A stretch of DNA of 64,000 nucleotides from Pirellulaceae bacterium (lineage in GTDB: Bacteria; Planctomycetota; Planctomycetia; Pirellulales; Pirellulaceae), in NCBI GenBank assembly GCA_026004795.1, contig BPJV01000002.1:682001-746000 (forward strand), in the 5' to 3' direction. Below, piece by piece: positions 18,604-26,922 of this stretch (its first letter is position 1; the number at the start of each line of letters is the position of its first letter). The notes under the pieces were generated by a model. It was not told the origin of the DNA and made no database searches. It was given only the letters and a program-made list of their open reading frames with translations. A program made the position numbers and the translations under genes.

Positions 18604-18972
18604 CTATGCTGCTTGCGTTCTGGATAGAGCAAACCGTTTGCGACGGCGATCGGAGCCGACCAACGACACGCCGGCAAGCAACATCGCAAGCTGTGTCGTG
18701 TCCAATTCGATCGCCTCAGCACCGTCGTTGGGCCGTAGCGATTCGAACGTCCCCGCTTCGAGCACTCGGTAGTAAAGCCAAAACCCGCCGCGTTCATAAT
18801 GAAGAACCTTCATGCGATCTTGCCGGCGGTTGATGAAGACATACAGGCTGCCGTCGAGCGGGTCTGCGTTGAGTTGCTCCCGTACCAGACCGCTAAGTCC
18901 GCTAATGCCTCTGCGGAGATCTGCGGGGCGGGTGTAGACGTAGATTCTGACGCCAGCGGCGATCGATAGCAT
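18604..18972 (-). CDS. tnpB: IS66 accessory protein TnpB (Orf2)
   Basis: The 122-residue product has the IS66 Orf2 signature: IYVYTRPADLRRGISGLSGLV, then DPLDGSLYVFINRRQDRMKVLHYERGGFWLYYRVLE. Its biochemical role is unclear, but it is required in studied IS66 elements. The gene starts 4 bases after tnpA ends. Confidence 0.95.
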   Translation of the reverse strand: MLSIAAGVRIYVYTRPADLRRGISGLSGLVREQLNADPLDGSLYVFINRRQDRMKVLHYERGGFWLYYRVLEAGTFESLRPNDGAEAIELDTTQLAMLLAGVSLVGSDRRRKRFALSRTQAA

Positions 18973-18976
18973 GCGG

Positions 18977-19318
18977 TCAGCCTCCCAAGCCCGTTTCATA
19001 CGTCGCCACCATTTTGTCCAGCGCCAGTTCCACTAGCCGAAGATCGGGACCGACGACGATCTCCACGTTGTTAGGGAGGCGAATGGATAGGCCCATTGGG
19101 GAAACTTGACCTTCGACCACCCGCACTTTTTGAAATGCCGGCTGGCCAGTGCGCTGGGACGTGCCGCGGTCGCCGAGCTTCTTTTTCCAGTGGTAGAATG
19201 ACGGTTGCGAAACCTGCTCGGCTTTGCAGAACTCCGTGACGGTTTGACCAGATGCAGCATAGCGAGCCATTCGCTGCGACCACTCTCGAATTTTCGCCGG
19301 ACGCGGTCCTTGTGCCAT
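18977..19318 (-). CDS. tnpA: IS66 accessory protein TnpA (Orf1)
   Basis: The 113-residue protein has a helix-turn-helix of the transposase Orf1 type (RMARYAASGQTVTEFCKAEQVSQPSFYHWKKKL) and a beta-rich C-terminal part (GLSIRLPNNVEIVVGPDL). The ATG at 19318 follows AGGAG. It is the first gene of the element, and its upstream inverted repeat ends at 19414. Confidence 0.93.
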   Translation of the reverse strand: MAQGPRPAKIREWSQRMARYAASGQTVTEFCKAEQVSQPSFYHWKKKLGDRGTSQRTGQPAFQKVRVVEGQVSPMGLSIRLPNNVEIVVGPDLRLVELALDKMVATYETGLGG

Positions 19319-19414
19319 GGGAGTCACTCCTCAGGTTGACGTAGCAGCTGGAAACTAATCGCCTACGTCACCAACATACCCCCTTCGTCAACAACCGTTC
19401 TGATGGGCGCTTAC

Positions 19415-19421
19415 TTGGGAC
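19415..19421. repeat. Right flanking direct repeat of IS66 number 1 (TTGGGAC)
   Basis: This is the exact partner of 16250-16256, directly outside the right inverted repeat. Confidence 0.85.
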
Positions 19422-19559
19422 GGCCAGGAGTTGAGGACCTCCTCTGGTGCGAAAGCGTTGCCCGAACAAGCCCCGTCTAGATTCCGTTTGGTTATTACGT
19501 TGTTCGTTGTCGGAATCTTTCTTGTCGCGATCGGATGGCGTTTTATTCGGAATCGATGA
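19422..19559 (+). pseudogene. LolA-like anchored protein, 3' part, cut off by IS66 number 1
   Basis: The frame continues from codon GAC at 16254-16256 and encodes 45 residues before a TGA at 19557-19559. It starts GQELRTSSGAKALPE and ends in a membrane helix (RLVITLFVVGIFLVAIGW) with a basic tail (RFIRNR). This matches the end of the intact paralogue at 23660-24721, where FDGELIQRDQL is followed by a helix and a short basic tail. It has no start codon of its own. Confidence 0.85.
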
Positions 19560-19604
19560 CATGACTGAACGCTGGCCAAAGACGCAAACGGTTGGAACAA
19601 CGAA

Positions 19605-20096
19605 ATGAAGAGAAAGCACTCAGGGGTGTTTCTTATCGTCGCCGGAATCGTGTGTCTCGTTGGCGCCGCCGTCGTGGGGACGCAAGCAGAAAAGGACGCA
19701 GACCGCTCGCGCAACGAAGCGCATCGTTAGCCGCTGGCTGCTCGTCATGTTCGAATTGCTTTTGAATCGAGCGAATTGCATGATGCAATTCGCGTAGGCG
19801 ATAGCTACGTGATTTCCATGCGAATCGAAAACGTTTCCAAAAAGAGGATAGTCATCAACAGTGCGTGGCCGGATTGCGGTTGTGCTCTCGTAGATATGCC
19901 GAATGGCCAGTTGGGTCCTGGGGAAACGCTAGAGGGTAAAGTCGAGTTTCGCCCGCGTAGGCCCGGCCGAATGTCACGAAGCGTTCTTGTCAACTATCGG
20001 CTGAGTTCTACCGGGCAGCATTATGCGGCAATTGGGCGTTTTGAAGTCGATGTTGCAGACAACGGAGACGCGACGAACGCGAAAAGGGACCAATAG
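19605..20096 (+). pseudogene. DUF1573 protein with an in-frame TAG (locus I, second copy)
   Basis: From the ATG at 19605 the frame encodes a basic N-terminus and membrane anchor (KRKHSGVFLIVAGIVCLVGAAVV), then reaches a TAG at 19728-19730. The same frame continues without another stop to 20096 and encodes a DUF1573 domain: VRIAFESSELHDAIRVGD, IENVSKKRIVINSAWPDCGCAL and LGPGETLEGKVEFRP. CGC is the typical cysteine motif. A single base change probably split one gene. A TTG at 19776 could start the second half, but that product would lack an export signal. The intact protein would be a periplasmic Ig-like domain on an N-terminal anchor. Confidence 0.75.
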
Positions 20097-20297
20097 ATCA
20101 AACACGCGAGTCAATTCGAATTGGAAGTTGCCAGAAGAACTGCTGCAGTCTCAATCTTCGGAGTTTACGCGCGGAACGAGACACGCATTTTCCAAGGTCA
20201 TCGTCGAACCATGACTCTGTTGAGGTGACGTGCGCAACTGGATATCGGCAGGGTCGAAGGTGGCGGGGAGCGAGTTAACGAGTCCTGAGGTGCAGCG

Positions 20298-22280
20298 ATG
20301 ATCGAGAAGTTGATCATTCAGATACCGTGTTACAACGAAGCGGAAACGCTGGGGCGGGTGATCGAGGATTTGCCTCGCGAGTTGCCGGAGGTGCGGCGCA
20401 TCGAGACGCTGGTCGTCGACGATGGGAGCAGTGACGGAACGGCGGCGACCGCTTTGATGTTGGGAGTCGATCACGTCGTCCGCCATCGGCGCAATCGGGG
20501 ACTGGCCGCTGCGTTTCGTACCGGATTGCAGACCGCGTTGGATCTGGGCGCCGACGTGGTGGTGAACACCGACGGGGATCACCAGTACCCCGGCCGCTAC
20601 GTGGCCGACCTGGTGGCTCCGATCGCGGCGGGCCGGGCGGATGTGGTGATCGGCGACCGGCGTCCCGAACAGGCTCCGGAGACCGGGTGGGTGAAACGGC
20701 AACTCTACCGGCTGGGGCGATGGTCGGTGTCGTGGTTGGCCGGACAGCCGCTGCCCGATCCGACCAGCGGTTTCCGCGCGATGTCGCGCGAGGTGGCCGA
20801 GCGGTTGGATGTGGTGACCGAGTACAGTTACACGCTGGAGACGCTGATGCAGGCGGTCGAGTCGGGTTGGGCCGTCGAGTTCGTGCCGATTGAGACGAAT
20901 CGGCCGACGCGTCCCTCTCGGTTGTACCGCACGTTGCCGCAATTCGTCATGCGTTCGGGCAGCACGTTGCTGCGGGTATTCTTCATGTACCATCCGCTGC
21001 GGGTATTCGCCTGGTCCGCGCTGCTGGTAGCGCTGGTCGGTTCGGTGCCGATCATTCGTTGGTTGTTGCTTTACGTTCAAGGCGTCGGGCAGGGGCACAT
21101 CCAGTCGCTGGTCCTGGGCGCCGCGTTGATCGTGTTGGCCGCTCTGCTGCTGGTCGCCGGCCTGCTGGCCGACCTGATCGCCCACAACCGCCGGATGCTC
21201 TCCAGTCGCCTTGCCGGCGACCGCCGAGCTGGTATCGAGGCGACGGAGCATCGGACGCGTCAATACGGGGAACAACCGGAGAAAGTTCGGTGGACGCCCG
21301 GCGAGCAGCACGGCGGAGGCGAAGGCCGTGAGGCGAATCGGCACGGCCAGCGTGGCGGGTTTACGCTGGTGGAGCTGTTGACGGTGATTGCGATCATCGG
21401 CGTGTTGATTGGGCTGTTGATTCCGGCGGTGCAGGCGGCGCGGGAAGCGGCGCGGCGAGCGCAGTGCCAGAACAACTTGCGGCAGATGGCGATGGCCAGC
21501 CTGAATTTCGAATCGGCTCATCGGCGACTGCCGTCCAACGGTTGGGGTTATCGCTGGGGTCCGGAACCGGAGCGCGGATCGGGCGCCAAGCAGCCGGCCG
21601 GATGGGCGTACCAGATCCTGCCGTTCCTCGAGCAGACCAACTTGCACGAATTGGCAAAGGGCAAACAAGGTCTGGAGCGGCAGCAGGCGATCGGTCAGAT
21701 GTTGACCACGCCGGTGGCCGTGTTCAAGTGCCCGTCGCGACCGGGGGATCAGGTGGGACCGCGCTCGGGCCGTTGGGAGTATTTCAATTCGGTGCCGCTG
21801 GCGATGGCCGCGCGCAGCGACTATGCGATCAACGAGGGGGACTGGATCAGCAACAGCAAGGCCGGTCCACCATCGTTGAAGGAGTCCGATGTGCGACGGT
21901 ACGACCAGTGGATCGACGCGCGGCAGGTGACGGGGGTGAGTTGGCAGCGTGGATCGGCGCGGATGGCGGAGATCGTCGACGGGACATCACACACGTATTT
22001 GTGTGGTGAGAAGCACGTAGCGCCGTCGGGCTACTACGAGGCGGCGGATCGGGGCCATGACGGCGGATTGTTGGGTGGGGTGGACTTGGACATCACGCGT
22101 TGGGTGATCGACCCACCGCAGCGGGACACCGACGACCCGCAGGCGCACGAACGGCAATTCGGCAGCTCGCACAACATCTGCCACTTCGCCTTCTGCGACG
22201 GCAGCATCCACGGCATCGACTTCTCCATCGACCAAGCAATCCACCGCCAGAACGGGAATCGGAAAGATGGAACGAGGTAG
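20298..22280 (+). CDS. GT2 glycosyltransferase fused to a DUF1559 type II pseudopilin
   Basis: One 660-residue frame encodes two normally separate proteins. Residues 1-220 are a GT2 domain of the dolichyl-phosphate mannosyltransferase type (IQIPCYNEAETLGRVIEDLP, VVDDGSSDG, NTDGDHQYP, SGFRAMSR), followed by two membrane helices at about 235-300. After a charged linker of about 50 residues comes a prepilin signal with cleavage site G354-F355 (GGFTLVELLTVIAIIGVLIG), AVQAAREAARRAQCQNNLRQM and the DUF1559 body, ending in a CDGS motif. Separately these would be a cytoplasmic polyprenyl-phosphate glycosyltransferase and a pseudopilin handled by a prepilin peptidase. The linker has no plausible start with an RBS; the only ATG is at 21196. 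The start at 20298 follows GAGGTG. Confidence 0.85.
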   Translation: MIEKLIIQIPCYNEAETLGRVIEDLPRELPEVRRIETLVVDDGSSDGTAATALMLGVDHVVRHRRNRGLAAAFRTGLQTALDLGADVVVNTDGDHQYPGRYVADLVAPIAAGRADVVIGDRRPEQAPETGWVKRQLYRLGRWSVSWLAGQPLPDPTSGFRAMSREVAERLDVVTEYSYTLETLMQAVESGWAVEFVPIETNRPTRPSRLYRTLPQFVMRSGSTLLRVFFMYHPLRVFAWSALLVALVGSVPIIRWLLLYVQGVGQGHIQSLVLGAALIVLAALLLVAGLLADLIAHNRRMLSSRLAGDRRAGIEATEHRTRQYGEQPEKVRWTPGEQHGGGEGREANRHGQRGGFTLVELLTVIAIIGVLIGLLIPAVQAAREAARRAQCQNNLRQMAMASLNFESAHRRLPSNGWGYRWGPEPERGSGAKQPAGWAYQILPFLEQTNLHELAKGKQGLERQQAIGQMLTTPVAVFKCPSRPGDQVGPRSGRWEYFNSVPLAMAARSDYAINEGDWISNSKAGPPSLKESDVRRYDQWIDARQVTGVSWQRGSARMAEIVDGTSHTYLCGEKHVAPSGYYEAADRGHDGGLLGGVDLDITRWVIDPPQRDTDDPQAHERQFGSSHNICHFAFCDGSIHGIDFSIDQAIHRQNGNRKDGTR

Positions 22281-22579
22281 TGACGCCGAGAGTGCCGATG
22301 TCGTCGTAAACAACAGAAGTTAGTGGGTAGAAAGTAGTAGTTCAAAAAAATGATATGCCGTCGATGCCGAGTCCGGTGTCAGGAGTGCAACTTAGCCGAC
22401 TCAGGCCTGTGCATATGGTTTGTACTTACGCCGTTTTAGCAAAATGTTTTATATTACTGAAAAGAAATTTCAGGGATACACGGTGCTGTATTCGCGGTGA
22501 GTAAGTATTTCCAAAAATACACGTCCAGATCAAATACAGGGGTCAGTATGATGGAGGTTTTATTTTGCGGGGACTTGCC
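22281..22579. other. AT-rich spacer
   Basis: These 299 bases are clearly richer in A and T than the flanks, especially 22430-22530. No ORF or RNA gene is evident. A promoter for the following DUF1573 / cysteine-rich / LolA-like genes may lie here. Confidence 0.4.
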
Positions 22580-22975
22580 ATGAAGCTCATGTCGATATTC
22601 TGGTGGTCGCTAGCAATCGTGCTTGCCTTAGTTTACTTCGCTTCCACAAAGCAGCAATACGCCGTTACGATTGTACCGTCGCAAGTTGTGCTCAATGCCT
22701 CGGCACCTGGTGAAGAGGTTCCATTCGAATTCGCAATTCGCAATAACTCACGAAAGCCTCTTACGTTGTTGGCTATTCCTTCGCCTTGCTCGTGAGCTTT
22801 AGCTTCAAATGACGTTGTTGGAAAAACAGTCGAACCTCGAGAAGCGTTAAAGGTCTCGGGTATGTATAAGGCACGATCATTCGGCAAGAATAGAGCCGAA
22901 ATTATAGTTGATCTCCGTGGAGAAGGAATTACGTATGTTGGGCGTTTTTTTATTACCTGCAATGTGGGAGGGTAA
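22580..22975 (+). pseudogene. DUF1573 protein with in-frame TGA at a conserved cysteine (locus I, third copy)
   Basis: The ATG at 22580 (box GGGGA) starts KLMSIFWWSLAIVLALVYFAS, an N-terminal anchor, then a DUF1573 domain (VVLNASAPGEEVPFEFAIRN, LTLLAIPSPCS). A TGA at 22793-22795 follows. The same frame stays open for 59 more codons to a TAA at 22973-22975 and encodes the expected second half (ALASNDVVGKTVEPREALKV ... ITYVGRFFITCNVGG). Aligned with the copy at 19605, CS-TGA-AL replaces CGCAL, so the TGA sits at the second cysteine. A nonsense mutation is the simplest reading. Selenocysteine is a possible alternative; a weak hairpin with a GG-starting loop lies 15 bases downstream. Confidence 0.75.
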
Positions 22976-23062
22976 TGCGATGAAACAGTGAGTGTTACTA
23001 CATCTTTCGCAGTGTGTGTATGTTTGCTCGATTGACTTTTGAAACGTTGGAGGTTGTTCACA

Positions 23063-23422
23063 ATGTCAAGGTCTGTTTTGCTTTGTTTAGCATTGGTGGG
23101 GCTGGCGGTTCTCGTTACGGACTTGATTGCGCAGTGCCCAGACACATCGCCACGCGATTGCGGTTGTCCGGACGCTCCTCCGAGCAGTGGGTGTGTCGGA
23201 TCAACACCTGAAGTGTGCGACGCTGATGACGCGAGTGAAGGGGCCACAGGAGAATTCTGTTGCGTGTTCGCTGGAGAAGGATTCGGTAACCAGTGCGTTG
23301 ATGGTTCGGAGACAGCTGTTTGCTACACCACATATGCGTGCTATTTTGACGATGGATCCTGTCAGAAGATGGATCCTGACCCACACGAGGTGTTCGTCAA
23401 AGAGCTTACCCCTTGTTATTAG
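23063..23422 (+). CDS. Secreted cysteine-rich protein (family member 2)
   Basis: The 119-residue protein has a signal peptide (SRSVLLCLALVGLAVLVTDLIA) and twelve cysteines in the mature part, including DCGC, FCC and CYTTYACYFDDGSC. The CYTTYAC element matches CWQYVRC in member 1 and CFIEYTC in member 3. The protein ends in PCY, as member 1 ends in PCSYY. The ATG at 23063 follows GGAGG at 9 bases. It lies between a DUF1573 pseudogene and a LolA-like gene. No known family is recognised. Confidence 0.75.
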   Translation: MSRSVLLCLALVGLAVLVTDLIAQCPDTSPRDCGCPDAPPSSGCVGSTPEVCDADDASEGATGEFCCVFAGEGFGNQCVDGSETAVCYTTYACYFDDGSCQKMDPDPHEVFVKELTPCY

Positions 23423-23659
23423 CGAAGTGTGTGGGCGATAAGGCCTTGAACGGTTGCGCTTGTTTGGGTTGCCGCGCGTGCGATTCCCGCTTGGGATCCG
23501 GTTAGCGTCTTCCCATTGCAACTGCGCACCAGAGCATCATCGATGGATGCGTGAATTTACGGGTCCATCGATTTACTCACTGCGACAAGAAAATGAGATG
23601 ATCAGGCAAAGCGAACAACAATCGGTGACCAATTGTTCCGATAACGGGGGTTGATTCTG

Positions 23660-24721
23660 ATGGCACAGGTTTTGGGTCGGGGTCCGGCAGTAATGTGGGT
23701 TCGTAGGGCACGCGCATATACATTGGCGCTCCCTTTCCAGATGACGGTGTTGTTTTGGTTGTCTTTACTGCCTGGCAGAATACTTCTGGCACAGTCTGCC
23801 GAAGATTGTCAAGCCAGATTGTTGGAGCATCGGGCGGCGTTGAAGTCGGGCGATTTTCAGGTGCATGTCACGCGTTTTCAACCTCGCAAGCAAGAGTTTC
23901 ACTATCGCATCGTTTTTTCCGGGGATCGTTTTCGGGTCGATGTGACGAAGATCGACGAGACCGGGCACGAGTATGTTATGAAGCGTGTCAAGGACGAGGC
24001 GACACGAAAGTCCATTGTCTATTCGAATGAAAGGTATCACCATGGCGGTCGCAACGTGGTGTCGATCGAGCATTTGACGCCCAGTTTTGATACTGGATAT
24101 CCAACGCATCCGCGGGTCTATGGATTCTCTACCGGACGGTTCTCGGGTTGGTACAGCGTTCCGATACCACCATGGAAGGGCCAACTTGTGGAAGAACGTC
24201 GAGTTACCTTGGACGGAGTGCCGGGGATTGTCATGGCAACGTATCAAGATGGCTCGGTCCAACGGACTTTCTATTTCGACCCAACCAGATCGTGTGAGAT
24301 TGTTCGAAAAGAAACGGCGGTTCGCGATCAGTTCGAGCGGCTTGTGGTGACCTTGAAAGAGATTGATGGGTTCGGTTGGTTTCCCATGCGAACCGAGTTT
24401 TCCGAAGGTAAGACCGAGGCAGATATCAAGCTTGTCGAGACGGTGGAGATCATTCCCGATCGCGTCAACGAGCAAATCGATCCAACTCTATTCACGTTGC
24501 AGGGCTTGGAGATCCCCGATGGGTATCCGGTTTACGATCGCACGGGGGAGTCGGGTAGTAAACGGTTTGTCTATTTTGACGGAGAGTTGATTCAACGGGA
24601 CCAGCTTGCGGCGAAGTCAAGCGAGTCCAATCTGCGCTGGTATATTGGATTGTTTGCAGTGATCGCCGGCGTGATCGCGATCGTGGTCTCCTATCGCAGT
24701 TATCGGGCGACCAGGGATTAG
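23660..24721 (+). CDS. LolA-like anchored protein (intact copy, locus I)
   Basis: The 353-residue protein has a signal sequence (about 15-42), a beta-rich domain (QVHVTRFQPRKQEFHYRIVFSGDRFRVDVTKI and onward) and a conserved closing motif (QIDPTLFTLQGLEIPDGYPVYD). A C-terminal membrane helix (YIGLFAVIAGVIAIVVSY) and a basic tail follow. The fold resembles LolA-type carriers of lipidated cargo, but the C-terminal anchor is unlike soluble LolA. The ATG at 23660 is preceded by a run of five G. Two paralogues lie in this window, at 15267 (broken) and 45652. Each follows a cysteine-rich secreted protein gene, which suggests the two products act together. Confidence 0.75.
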   Translation: MAQVLGRGPAVMWVRRARAYTLALPFQMTVLFWLSLLPGRILLAQSAEDCQARLLEHRAALKSGDFQVHVTRFQPRKQEFHYRIVFSGDRFRVDVTKIDETGHEYVMKRVKDEATRKSIVYSNERYHHGGRNVVSIEHLTPSFDTGYPTHPRVYGFSTGRFSGWYSVPIPPWKGQLVEERRVTLDGVPGIVMATYQDGSVQRTFYFDPTRSCEIVRKETAVRDQFERLVVTLKEIDGFGWFPMRTEFSEGKTEADIKLVETVEIIPDRVNEQIDPTLFTLQGLEIPDGYPVYDRTGESGSKRFVYFDGELIQRDQLAAKSSESNLRWYIGLFAVIAGVIAIVVSYRSYRATRD

Positions 24722-24836
24722 AGTCCGCTCAGTCAGGCTGGCGGGATGACGCGCTCGTGCATTCGGATGAAATGAGGACCAGGGCGGCGCATGCTATCGA
24801 TCCCTTTGAAGAACTCGAACTCGACGGCGTTGCGAT

Positions 24837-26822
24837 ATGCGTCGTATTGAGTGGAACGCAGCCATACTGTTGGTATTCGGTCTAGGTGCGTTCACCGCGG
24901 CCGTTCTCGTCTGGGAGGCCTGGCAGGCGGCGCCGACGCCGGATGAAATGGCGCACCTGGCGTCTGGGGTGAGCCATTGGCGGTACTCGCGTTTCGAGTT
25001 GTATCGGGTCAATCCACCGTTGGCCCGGCTGGTAGCCACCGCGCCGGTCGAGCTGTTGGGCCTGGTCGACACCGACATCAAATACGACGTGACGTCCGTT
25101 GGACGGCAAGAGTTCCCCGCCGGCAGGACATTGTCGGAGGAGCTTGGGGAACGGATGCGACTGGTCCTGTTCGTCGCTCGACTGGGTTCGCTGTTGTTTT
25201 TCTTCGTAGGAGCCTGGGGGTGCTATGTCCTAGGACGCATGCTGTACGATCGGCGGGCTGGTTGGGCGGCGACCGTCATGTGGCTCGGTTCGCCAAACAT
25301 CCTGGGTCATGCCAACCTGGTAACTCCCGATGTGGCGGCGGCAGCCATGGGAACTTGGGCTATGGCCGGCTTGGTAAGCTGGTATCGACGTGCTGACGCT
25401 GGCAGTGCTTACTTGGCTGGGCTGGGATTGGCCGGCGCGCTGGCCGTCAAATCGACCTGGATCTTGTTGCCGCTGGTGTTCGTCGCAGTGGCTCTGGTCG
25501 GTTGGTGCCGTGACCTTTCTCTCGCTGCGCACGGGGCAGGAGTAAAGCGGGTCTGGTGGCAGTCGCTGTGGCGGTGGTCCTGGCAATTGGGGCTGATCGC
25601 CGGCGTCAGTTGGATCGCCATCCATACGGTCTACGGTTTTCGTGGAGTCTTGCGACCGCTGGGTGAATTCCATTTCATCAGCGACTTGTTGGCCGGAGAG
25701 AAATCGGTGCCGCCTGATGAAGAGTCTCGACCCAGCAGCAATCGCTTTCGGGGGACGTGGTTGGAGCATGTGCCATGCCCCTTGCCAGCCGACTACCTGA
25801 TCGGCATCGATGTTCAGCGCTGGGACTTCGAATCCGATCGGCCGAACTACCTGAACGGCCAGTGGAAACGCGGTCAGGGATGGTGGTATTACTACTTGTA
25901 CGCGGCGTCGGTCAAAATGCCGGTCGGGTATTTGATCCTGATGTTCGTCGCGGTACCTTCGTTCTGGATGAGGCGTTGGCCGCGCGGGGAAGTTTGGGTG
26001 GTGGTCGTCGTGTTGGTACTGTGGACGTTCATCAGTAGCCAGACTGGATTGAACCGTCATTTTCGGTACATGTTTCCTGCTTTGCCTTTGATGTATGTGC
26101 TTACCGGGCGGATGTGGTGGTATGTGCCAGCACAGCAGCGGCAGAGGATGTTCAGAGGGGGTGCGGGGTTAGGTGGTGGTTTTGCCAGGGACTGGCGGGC
26201 AACGATGAGGGGCTATTCCGCCAGGGACTGGTGGGGAGCGATGAGGGGCTATTCCGCCAGGGACTGGCGGGCAACGATGAGGGGATTGGCGGTGTTGGTG
26301 TGCGTGGGGGTGGTCGAAAGCCTGTGGTGCGCGCCGCATTGCTTGTCGTTTTTCAATTGCCTTGTCGGCGGTCCGCGCAACGGGCATTATCATCTGCTCA
26401 ACAGCAATCTGGCTTGGGGGCAAGACATGTGGCGGTTGGTGGAGTGGCAGCGCGAGGATCCTCAGGGGCGGCAACCTCTCTACCTGCTCAGCCGCAAAAA
26501 CCTCGATTCCAGTTACCATGGCCTGGTCACAGCGGCGATCGATGATCTGACAGAAGGGGATGATCTGCGAGAACCTTTACCGCGAGGCTGGTACGCGGTC
26601 GATGCAAACGTGCTGATGGGTGAAGGGCCGGGCAGCCTGGGACAAGGCTCGTTGCGCGGCGCTGCCGTATCGCGACTGCGAGAGATACTCCGATCGCGAC
26701 AACCCGATGCAAGGGCGGGTTATTCGATTTTCCTGTACTACGTGGATTCGGCTTCGGCACCGACCACGACGCGATCGAAGACGGCATCCGGCTTTGAGGA
26801 GAAACGACAGGCGGTGGAATAA
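24837..26822 (+). CDS. GT39/ArnT-type membrane glycosyltransferase (locus I, intact)
   Basis: The 661-residue protein has about eleven hydrophobic segments and the PMT/ArnT signature in the first periplasmic loop: TPDEMAHLASGVSHWRYSRF and LYRVNPPLARLVA, with the acidic DE pair. These enzymes move a sugar from a polyprenyl-phosphate donor to a protein or lipid in the periplasm; the GT2 gene in the same locus could supply the donor. Near the C-terminus three 12-residue repeats (ARDWRATMRGYS) come from a 36-bp DNA repeat and appear to be an insertion in a loop. The paralogue in locus II is split by an IS66 element. Confidence 0.85.
   Translation: MRRIEWNAAILLVFGLGAFTAAVLVWEAWQAAPTPDEMAHLASGVSHWRYSRFELYRVNPPLARLVATAPVELLGLVDTDIKYDVTSVGRQEFPAGRTLSEELGERMRLVLFVARLGSLLFFFVGAWGCYVLGRMLYDRRAGWAATVMWLGSPNILGHANLVTPDVAAAAMGTWAMAGLVSWYRRADAGSAYLAGLGLAGALAVKSTWILLPLVFVAVALVGWCRDLSLAAHGAGVKRVWWQSLWRWSWQLGLIAGVSWIAIHTVYGFRGVLRPLGEFHFISDLLAGEKSVPPDEESRPSSNRFRGTWLEHVPCPLPADYLIGIDVQRWDFESDRPNYLNGQWKRGQGWWYYYLYAASVKMPVGYLILMFVAVPSFWMRRWPRGEVWVVVVVLVLWTFISSQTGLNRHFRYMFPALPLMYVLTGRMWWYVPAQQRQRMFRGGAGLGGGFARDWRATMRGYSARDWWGAMRGYSARDWRATMRGLAVLVCVGVVESLWCAPHCLSFFNCLVGGPRNGHYHLLNSNLAWGQDMWRLVEWQREDPQGRQPLYLLSRKNLDSSYHGLVTAAIDDLTEGDDLREPLPRGWYAVDANVLMGEGPGSLGQGSLRGAAVSRLREILRSRQPDARAGYSIFLYYVDSASAPTTTRSKTASGFEEKRQAVE
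26181..26291. repeat. 36-bp tandem repeat, three copies, inside the GT39 gene
   Basis: Copies start at 26184, 26220 and 26256. Each contains the palindrome GCCAGGGACTGGC or a close variant, also found outside genes at 41947-41965. The 36-bp unit keeps the frame and adds 12 residues per copy. Confidence 0.9.
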
Positions 26823-26922
26823 AAACAGGCAAGGCATCGATGGTCCCTGTTAACCGCAACGTTGCGATGCCCTGCCCTCTGTCGGTCGTTCAAGAATCGT
26901 CAATTCGTCAAGGAGCAAGCGC

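Larger units (their letters stand above)
16257..19414 (-). mobile_element. IS66-family insertion sequence number 1, complete, 3158 bp
   Basis: The ends are inverted repeats that match at 14 of 15 bases: GTAAGCGCCCAGCAG at 16257 and the complement of the sequence ending at 19414 (GTAAGCGCCCATCAG). Three genes on the minus strand follow IS66 order: tnpA, tnpB, tnpC. Between the left end and the end of tnpC is a 235-bp array of 13-bp repeats. The element sits inside a LolA-like gene; removing it with one TTGGGAC copy restores the frame. Confidence 0.93.

Noticed and set aside
20151-21668. Long minus-strand ORF of 505 codons
   Set aside because: It is antisense to the GT2-DUF1559 gene; its product is rich in Arg, His, Gln and Pro with no domain, typical of a shadow frame in GC-rich DNA.
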